This document shows, piece by piece, positions 33,817-38,691 of a stretch of 38,691 nucleotides of DNA. The position numbers and the translations under genes were made by a program. Under the pieces are notes generated by a model. It did not search any database. It saw only the letters and a program-made list of their open reading frames with translations, and had not been told where the DNA came from. How positions within the stretch are numbered: position 1 is the stretch's first letter; every line of letters begins with the position of its first letter. The DNA lies in the NCBI GenBank assembly GCA_938012815.1, contig CALLVV010000100.1, positions 1 to 38,691 of the forward strand. The letters run 5' to 3'. The DNA comes from an uncultured Propionibacteriaceae bacterium. GTDB lineage: Bacteria > Actinomycetota > Actinomycetes > Propionibacteriales > Propionibacteriaceae.

Positions 33817-34635
33817 ATGACCGAGACGAGACTGATCCGCATCGGGGAGTTCTCCACCCTCACCCGGCTGTCGGTGCGGATGCTGCGCTACTACGACGCC
33901 AACGGCGTCCTGAGCCCGGCCGCCACCGACGACTTCACCGGTCACCGGTTCTACGCCTCCTCACAGGTGCGTGACGCGACGCTGATCCGTCAGCTGCGCG
34001 ACATCGGGTTCTCCGTCTCCGCCATAGCCGCCCTGCTCCTGCAACGCGACGACCCCGAAGCGTTGGGTCGCGCGCTCGCCGTGCAGCGCGATCAACTCGT
34101 CGCCGATGCCGAGGCGGTCCGCCACCGCATCGCCGAGATCGACCGACTCATCTCCCACACCACGAGGAGGGCCACCATGGCCGACATCACCGTCACCACC
34201 CATCCCGCGCAGCTCGTCGCCGCCCTGCGCACGAAGATCGACGCCTACACCGACGAAAACACGGTGTGGGCGAAATTCATGGAGGCGTTCCAGACGCAGG
34301 GCCTCACGTACACCGGCGAGCCCTGCGGAGCCATCTTCCACGACCCCGAGTACCGCGATTCCGACATCGACATCGAGATCTGGGAACCCGTCGCCCCCGG
34401 CACCGTCGCATCCGAACCGCTCGTGATCCGGGAGCTGCCGGAACAGCGGGTCGCGGTGGCCGCCTTCCGCGGCGGTTACGACCAGTTCGGTTCCGTCAAT
34501 GAGGAACTGGCCGAGTACATCACCCGCTCCGGGCTGAAGATCGCCGGTCCCATGTACAACCGCTACATCGTTGGCCCGGTACAGGTCCAGGATCCGGCGC
34601 AGTACCTCACCGAGGTCTGCGTCCCGGTCGACTGA
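33817..34635 (+). CDS. MerR-family regulator with GyrI-like effector domain
   Basis: A one-component transcription regulator of the BmrR type. The 272-aa product begins with a winged HTH (LIRIGEFSTLTRLSVRMLRYYD, then GHRFYASSQVRDATLIRQLRDIGF). A linker helix around residues 85-115 is probably the dimer coiled coil, and a C-terminal GyrI-like/effector-binding domain runs from about residue 125 (ITVTTHPAQLVAALRT) to the end, with EPCGAIFHDPEYRDSDIDIEIWEPV and AAFRGGYDQFGSVNEEL. Such domains bind hydrophobic or cationic ligands. Its promoter has the MerR 19-bp spacer and dyad, so autoregulation is likely. The divergent GPH symporter is a candidate target. Confidence 0.92.
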   Translation: MTETRLIRIGEFSTLTRLSVRMLRYYDANGVLSPAATDDFTGHRFYASSQVRDATLIRQLRDIGFSVSAIAALLLQRDDPEALGRALAVQRDQLVADAEAVRHRIAEIDRLISHTTRRATMADITVTTHPAQLVAALRTKIDAYTDENTVWAKFMEAFQTQGLTYTGEPCGAIFHDPEYRDSDIDIEIWEPVAPGTVASEPLVIRELPEQRVAVAAFRGGYDQFGSVNEELAEYITRSGLKIAGPMYNRYIVGPVQVQDPAQYLTEVCVPVD

Positions 34636-34664
34636 GAACGGATTCTGCACATCCACCTCCACGA

Positions 34665-34717
34665 TGTCTGCAAACTGATGCCTAGAGTGTCTGCAAACCG
34701 GTGCCTAGAATGTCTGC
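34665..34717 (+). repeat. Tandem 23-bp direct repeats
   Basis: The heptamer TGTCTGC occurs at 34665, 34688 and 34711, exactly 23 bp apart. The two intervening units (AAACTGATGCCTAGAG and AAACCGGTGCCTAGAA after the heptamer) differ at three positions. The array fills most of the gap between the MerR-like gene and the AAA ATPase gene. Short tandem end repeats of this kind are known from IS21-family termini, but no transposase is present. They may equally be regulator-binding sites; TAGAAT (34706-34711) could be a -10. Confidence 0.8.
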
Positions 34718-34742
34718 GGAATCAAGGCCAGGGAGGTGGACG

Positions 34743-35984
34743 GTGACCGGGGCGTATCTTCCACGCGTGATGGACGGCGCGATGAGACGCGCGCTCAGGA
34801 TCTCCGGAGCAGTGATGCTGGAGGGCGTGCGCGCCTGCGGGAAGACCCGAACTGCCCTGGAAGCTGCGGGATCGTCGGTGCTCATGGACGATCCCGCAGC
34901 GCGGGCGCTCAACGACCTCGCCCCAGGGCAGCTTCTCATCGGTGCCCGTCCCCGCCTGCTGGACGAATGGCAGATCATTCCCGAGGTCTGGGACCAGGTG
35001 CGGCGCGCCGTCGACCGGGAATCCACCCCCGGGCAGTTCATTCTCACCGGATCTGCGACCCCGGCGGACGATCACACCCGGCACACGGGAGCCGGACGTT
35101 TCATGCGTCAGCGGATGCGAACCCTCTCCTGGTGGGAACACGACCCCGGATTCGGTGCGGTCTCTTTGTCGGGGCTCTTCGAAGGTGAGCGACCGGCGGG
35201 GGAACCGGAAGCGCTGACCTTCGAGGAGGTTCTCGGTCGGCTTCTGCGCCCTGGTTTTCCGGCGTGGCGTGAGGCCCCGCCCGAGGACGCGGCCCTGCTC
35301 CTGCGTGGGTATTTGGATGAGGTCATCCGCACCGATCTGTTGAGGCTCGGGGGGATCCGGAACTCACCCGCGGTGGTCGAGGCGTTGCTCACCGCCATCG
35401 CCGCGAGCAGCGCCTCCGCCGTCTCCTTCCAGACCCTGGCCCGGGATCTCGCGCCGATCGCACCGGACCTGTCGGCCACAACCGTCAGCCGCTACGTGGA
35501 CCTGCTGGCCCGGATTTTCGTCGTTGAGCGGCAACAACCCTGGGCGCCGAAGCTACGCTCGCGGGCCAGGCTCCGGACCTCCCCGAAACTGCACCTGGCC
35601 GATCCCGCGCTGGCCGCGGTTGCCCTCCAGGCGCCACTGTCCTCGTTGCAACAGGACCCGGCCACCGCAGGCGCCCTGTTCGAGAGTGCGGTTCACCACG
35701 ATTTGACGGTGCTGGCGATTGCTTTCGGGGGAAGGGTCCAACACTACCGGGATTCCAACGGCTATGAGATCGACGCCGTAGTGGTGCATCCCGACGGCCG
35801 CTGGGGTGCGGTCGAGGTCAAGCTGGCCGGGGCTCGGATCGCGAACGGGCACAGGGCCCTAACCTCCGCGCTGGAGCAGATCGACGGGGAACCATCGTTC
35901 CGTCTGATCGTCACCGGAACGGGCCCGGTCCTGACCCTGGACGATGGCACGGTCACGTGCGGGCTCCACCGGCTGTGCCCGTAG
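34743..35984 (+). CDS. AAA ATPase with DUF4143 C-terminal domain
   Basis: A 413-aa ATPase of the AAA_14/DUF4143 family, found widely in accessory DNA of bacteria; the biological role is not established. The start is the GTG at 34743, 6 nt after GGGAGG. Walker A is EGVRACGKTRTA (G28 to T35), Walker B is LLDEWQ (Asp74, Glu75), and FILTGSATP looks like sensor 1. The middle part (EVIRTDLLRLGGIRN, then TTVSRYVDLLARIFVVE) is the usual winged-helix region. The DUF4143 end has GYEIDAVVV followed by GAVEVKLA, the D...E-x-K layout of PD-(D/E)XK nucleases, so a nuclease-like fold is expected. The 23-bp repeats upstream hint at arrival by transfer or special control. Confidence 0.9.
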   Translation: MTGAYLPRVMDGAMRRALRISGAVMLEGVRACGKTRTALEAAGSSVLMDDPAARALNDLAPGQLLIGARPRLLDEWQIIPEVWDQVRRAVDRESTPGQFILTGSATPADDHTRHTGAGRFMRQRMRTLSWWEHDPGFGAVSLSGLFEGERPAGEPEALTFEEVLGRLLRPGFPAWREAPPEDAALLLRGYLDEVIRTDLLRLGGIRNSPAVVEALLTAIAASSASAVSFQTLARDLAPIAPDLSATTVSRYVDLLARIFVVERQQPWAPKLRSRARLRTSPKLHLADPALAAVALQAPLSSLQQDPATAGALFESAVHHDLTVLAIAFGGRVQHYRDSNGYEIDAVVVHPDGRWGAVEVKLAGARIANGHRALTSALEQIDGEPSFRLIVTGTGPVLTLDDGTVTCGLHRLCP

Positions 35985-36118
35985 TTGGGTCCTGGTGCGG
36001 AAGTCATGCCCGGCTGCGGCGCACCGGATCGGGTGGTCCGATGTCCCGTCCGGGGCGTCCTCACCCAGGCGACGCTCTTCGCAGCAGGCCCTAAGGGACT
36101 CGCCGTCGCCATGAACCT

Positions 36119-36124
36119 CTATCC
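36119..36124 (+). promoter_or_regulatory. Possible -10 element of the acyl-CoA synthetase gene
   Basis: TATCCT fits TANNNT and would give a leader of about 18 nt containing the AGGAGG ribosome site before the ATG at 36148. No convincing -35 is present. Confidence 0.35.
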
Positions 36125-36147
36125 TTGGTTCCCGACCAGGAGGACCA

Positions 36148-37935
36148 ATGATCCAGCACCTCGCCGTGCAGATGCGCGCGGCCATAGCCGAGCACGCTGA
36201 CCGCCCAGCCACCCGGATCCGGGTCGGCGAGGGCTGGCGCACCCACACCTTCCGCGAGTTCGGTGAGCGCATCGACGAGGCGGCGCAGGGGCTGCTGAAC
36301 CGGGGAATCCAGCCGGGCGACCGCATCGGTTTGTTCGCGAACAACTGCCCCGAGTGGTCGGAGATCGACTTCGGCGCCGCCACCGTGAGGGCCATTCCGG
36401 TGCCCATCTACGCCACCTCCACCCCGGAACAGATCCGGCACATCGCTGCCGATTCCGGGCTACGGATCCTGTTCGCAGGCGGCCGGAGCGAGTGCGAACG
36501 CATTCTGGAGGTCGCCGATGACCTGCCCGAGCTGGAGGACGTGGTGATTCTCGACCCCTGGGACGGAATGCCGGAACGGGTCATCACCTACGGCGACTTC
36601 CGGGCCGAACCTGACGCCCGTGCCCTGGAGGCCCGTCTCGCACAGGCGGACCCCGACGATCTGGCGTCGATCATCTACACCTCCGGCACCACCGGTGATC
36701 CGAAGGGGGTGATGCTCAGGCACTCCGCGATGATCGCCCAGAAGGAAGCGATCGAGGACATGTTCCATTTCGGGCCGGAGGAGCACTCGCTGTGTTTCCT
36801 ACCCCTCTCGCACGCGCTGGAGCGGGCCTGGACCAGCATCGTGCTGCTCAAGGGCTGCATGAACACCTACGTTCCCGACGCCCGCACCGTCGCCGATGCC
36901 CTGGTGCAGGCGAAACCGACGCTGCTCGTGAGCGTCCCCAAGCTGTACGAGAAGGTGTTCGCGACCGCTCACGCGAAGGTCGCGGCCTCGGGGATCAAAC
37001 GTGGCATCTTCACGTGGGCGCTGCGGGTGGGGGCCCGCAACCAGCGGGCCTACCGCAAGGGAAGGAAACCGGCGTGGTTGTGGCGCGCCCAGCTCGGCAT
37101 GGCCGACCGGCTCGTCCTGTCCTCGATCCGCGTCGCCTTGGGTGGCAACAAGGCGGTCCTGGCCTGCGGCGGGGCGCCGTTGCGCAAGGAGATCGAGGAG
37201 TTCTTCTCCGCCGTCGGGATGCCCATCTACACCGGCTACGGGCTGACCGAGGCCTCGCCGCTGGTGACCTTCAACTCGCCGGGAGGGTTCAAGATCGGCA
37301 CGGTGGGGCGGGTCCTCAAGGACGGGCAGCTGCACATCGGCGAGCACGGTGAGGTGCTGTTCCGCGGCCCGAACGTGATGGCCGGGTACTGGAACAACGA
37401 GGAAGCCACAGCCGCCGCCATTGACTCCGACGGCTGGCTGCACACCGGGGACGCCGGATATGTCGACATCGACGGGTTCCTGGTCATCACCGACCGCATC
37501 AAGGACATCATCGTCACCCTGGGAGGCAAGAACGTCGCGCCGCAGCCCATCGAGGGCCTCATCCTCGCCGACCCGCTGTTCGAGCACGCCGTCCTGCTCG
37601 GCGACAACCGGCCCTGCGTGACGCTGCTGGTCAAACCGTCGCTGCCGCACGTGGAGGAGCTCGGCAAACTGATGCAGTGGCCGGGTGGGGTGGCCGACTG
37701 GCTGAAGTCCAACGAGCTGGCCGAGGAGTTGCGCCGGCGGGTCACCGCGCTGACCGACAAACTCCCGAGTCAGGAGAAACCCCGCGCCACCGAGCTGATG
37801 GACGGCGACCTCACCACAGACAACGGTTTGCTCACCCCGACGTTGAAGGTGCGTCGCCGGCAGGTGGAGGAGCGTTTCAAGGAACTCATCGACGGCATGT
37901 ACGAGGCACTGGAACGACGTCGGCGCTCCAACTGA
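36148..37935 (+). CDS. Long-chain fatty-acid-CoA ligase (FadD15-like)
   Basis: An AMP-forming acyl-CoA synthetase that activates long-chain fatty acids with ATP and CoA. The 595-aa product shows the P-loop SIIYTSGTTGDPKGVM (173-188), LPLSHALERAWTSIVLLKG, the adenylate motif GYGLTEASPLVTF (from about 362), GWLHTGDAGYVDIDGFL (from about 428) with the ribose-binding Asp, the hinge ITDRIKDIIVTLGGKNVAP, and the C-terminal Lys region LTPTLKVRRRQVEERF. The layout is that of actinobacterial FadD15 and plant/bacterial long-chain ligases. The ATG follows CAGGAGGACCA. It is monocistronic; a promoter in the 163-bp gap is likely. Confidence 0.93.
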   Translation: MIQHLAVQMRAAIAEHADRPATRIRVGEGWRTHTFREFGERIDEAAQGLLNRGIQPGDRIGLFANNCPEWSEIDFGAATVRAIPVPIYATSTPEQIRHIAADSGLRILFAGGRSECERILEVADDLPELEDVVILDPWDGMPERVITYGDFRAEPDARALEARLAQADPDDLASIIYTSGTTGDPKGVMLRHSAMIAQKEAIEDMFHFGPEEHSLCFLPLSHALERAWTSIVLLKGCMNTYVPDARTVADALVQAKPTLLVSVPKLYEKVFATAHAKVAASGIKRGIFTWALRVGARNQRAYRKGRKPAWLWRAQLGMADRLVLSSIRVALGGNKAVLACGGAPLRKEIEEFFSAVGMPIYTGYGLTEASPLVTFNSPGGFKIGTVGRVLKDGQLHIGEHGEVLFRGPNVMAGYWNNEEATAAAIDSDGWLHTGDAGYVDIDGFLVITDRIKDIIVTLGGKNVAPQPIEGLILADPLFEHAVLLGDNRPCVTLLVKPSLPHVEELGKLMQWPGGVADWLKSNELAEELRRRVTALTDKLPSQEKPRATELMDGDLTTDNGLLTPTLKVRRRQVEERFKELIDGMYEALERRRRSN

Positions 37936-38238
37936 GCCATCAATCGGACAGATTCTCGCCGGATGAGCTGGAGATCACTCTCCATGAAACAGGTTGAGTC
38001 CGCCGAAGCGATCACGAATGCCGGGAACGTTCCGATCACCCCCATGAAGCTGGTTGAGCCGGACCGCGACGAAGGAAGCGGTCCGAGTCGAAACCACCTC
38101 GAGTCTGCCGCCATCGGTGGTCTGTGTGAGTGCGAGGACGACAAGGTCTACGATGTCCTTCACGGGTTTCATGCACAGCTGTCCTCGGGTTCGCCTTGAA
38201 TGAGAGTTTTGCGGCGATCCAAGACCCGTGAACAAGAC
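37936..38238. other. Intergenic stretch with dispersed repeats
   Basis: About 300 bases between two convergent genes. It contains an imperfect direct repeat, CATGAAACAGGTTGAGTCCG at 37983-38002 and CATGAAGCTGGTTGAGCCGG at 38043-38062 (16 of 20 identical, 60 bp apart), and the full copy of the dispersed element at 38049-38098. No gene or clean terminator was seen. Confidence 0.6.
38049..38098 (+). repeat. Full copy of the roughly 50-bp dispersed repeat
   Basis: This copy begins GCTGGTTGAGCCGGACCGCG and ends CCGAGTCGAAACCACC. Inside it GGACCGC and GCGGTCC can pair, so an RNA copy would form a hairpin. The counterpart is at 32303-32351 on the other strand. Confidence 0.65.
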
Positions 38239-38691
38239 TCATAGATTCATGAACATCGACCCGGCGATGTCCCAGGAAATCTCCGCTCGGGACTCGTAGC
38301 CATGTTCTTGAAACCACATCGCGTCATCCACACTGCGCACGAGACACCACCAGCACACGGTTATTGGCTCCAGCTCAGCCATTCTGGCGAACCGTTCCAC
38401 CCGTTGCCGCACCGTGTCGTTCGTTTCGTCACCACCCCGGACTTCACTCCAGCGGTTGCGCAACAACGGAACCACCTCGTACGTGGGATCACCTTTCAAC
38501 GGTTTCGGATCAATGGCGGCCCACGCGTCTTTGCCACGACCAAGGATGTTGGCGTAATGGAAATCACCGTGCAGCAGCGATGACTCCGAAGGCAGGACGG
38601 CCAGCTCTGCGCACACATCGACGGCGGAGGAGACGAGTTCCTCGGGGCACGGTTCGCCGAGCCGCCGCCACTCCTCGAGGAACTCCGTGCC
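38239..38691 (-). CDS. Aminoglycoside/hydroxyurea phosphotransferase family kinase (5' part missing)
   Basis: The frame runs to the window edge, so the N-terminal half lies outside; 150 residues are visible. SLLHGDFHYANILG is the Brenner-type catalytic loop (HGDxHxxN) of small-molecule kinases, followed by AAIDPKPLKGDPTYEV, where the Asp is the metal ligand. The form IDPKPL-x-GDP followed by LLRNRW is typical of the APH(6)/hydroxyurea-resistance family, which includes streptomycin 6-kinases. Chromosomal members often have unknown natural substrates, so resistance should not be assumed. It converges with the acyl-CoA synthetase gene across a repeat-bearing spacer. Confidence 0.85.
   Translation of the reverse strand, partial: GTEFLEEWRRLGEPCPEELVSSAVDVCAELAVLPSESSLLHGDFHYANILGRGKDAWAAIDPKPLKGDPTYEVVPLLRNRWSEVRGGDETNDTVRQRVERFARMAELEPITVCWWCLVRSVDDAMWFQEHGYESRAEISWDIAGSMFMNL

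Noticed and set aside
32092..33945. A 617-codon minus-strand frame covering the symporter gene
   Set aside because: Same strand but another frame than the transporter; its translation is Arg/Gly/His-rich with no membrane pattern, while the 453-aa frame has clear GPH motifs.
34665..34717. CRISPR array
   Set aside because: The three heptamers are directly phased at 23 bp with near-identical intervening sequence, so there are no distinct spacers, and no cas gene is in the window.
38239..38691. Calling the partial kinase an antibiotic-resistance gene
   Set aside because: Only the C-terminal half is visible, and chromosomal members of this kinase family often have unknown substrates.

Overview
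The window is a high-GC actinobacterial chromosome segment. Codons are strongly GC-biased in the third position, GTG and TTG starts are common, and several genes look leaderless. The gene content best fits the Propionibacteriaceae (Arachnia/Propionibacterium relatives): a full nuo operon with a polyprenyl diphosphate synthase directly after nuoN, a KorA with fused gamma and alpha domains, an MptB-type mannosyltransferase, and proline-rich surface proteins. The genus assignment is an inference; the phylum is safe.

Region 1 (1-15638) is one plus-strand operon. It opens inside nuoB and runs nuoC-D-E-F-G-H-I-J-K-L-M-N, mostly with 1-4 nt stop/start overlaps, then a long-chain polyprenyl diphosphate synthase 14 bp after nuoN. 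The products are proton-pumping NADH:quinone oxidoreductase (Complex I) and, very probably, the enzyme that makes the side chain of its menaquinone acceptor.

Region 2 (15639-22740) is gene-poor, somewhat AT-richer and looks accessory. It holds a decayed minus-strand NAD(P)-binding gene, a 763-aa secreted adhesin-like protein that stops directly after an LPKTGS motif, an unrecognised membrane protein, a chain of tiny overlapping ORFs, a run of DNA/RNA hairpins including a perfect 33-nt palindrome, and a 420-aa single-pass membrane protein with a Pro/Gly/Gln-rich cytoplasmic tail.

Region 3 (22755-30582) returns to housekeeping functions. It contains minus-strand korAB (2-oxoglutarate:ferredoxin oxidoreductase), a divergent GT-C mannosyltransferase preceded by a 46-aa leaderless ORF, exonuclease III, a DUF808 membrane protein, a SAM methyltransferase and a YajQ-family protein.

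Region 4 (30819-38691) contains tRNA-Tyr with its own terminator, a GNAT acetyltransferase and a purine-nucleoside phosphorylase fired from back-to-back leaderless promoters, a GPH-family sugar symporter divergent from a MerR/GyrI-like regulator with a textbook 19-bp-spacer operator, an AAA/DUF4143 ATPase behind 23-bp direct repeats, a long-chain acyl-CoA synthetase, copies of a roughly 50-bp dispersed repeat, and the 3' part of an aminoglycoside/hydroxyurea-type phosphotransferase gene that runs off the window.

No CRISPR array, intact transposase, integrase or rRNA was seen. The most unusual material is in 16497-21473 (surface protein without a membrane tail, palindromes, ORF chain) and in the promoter architecture of regions 3 and 4.
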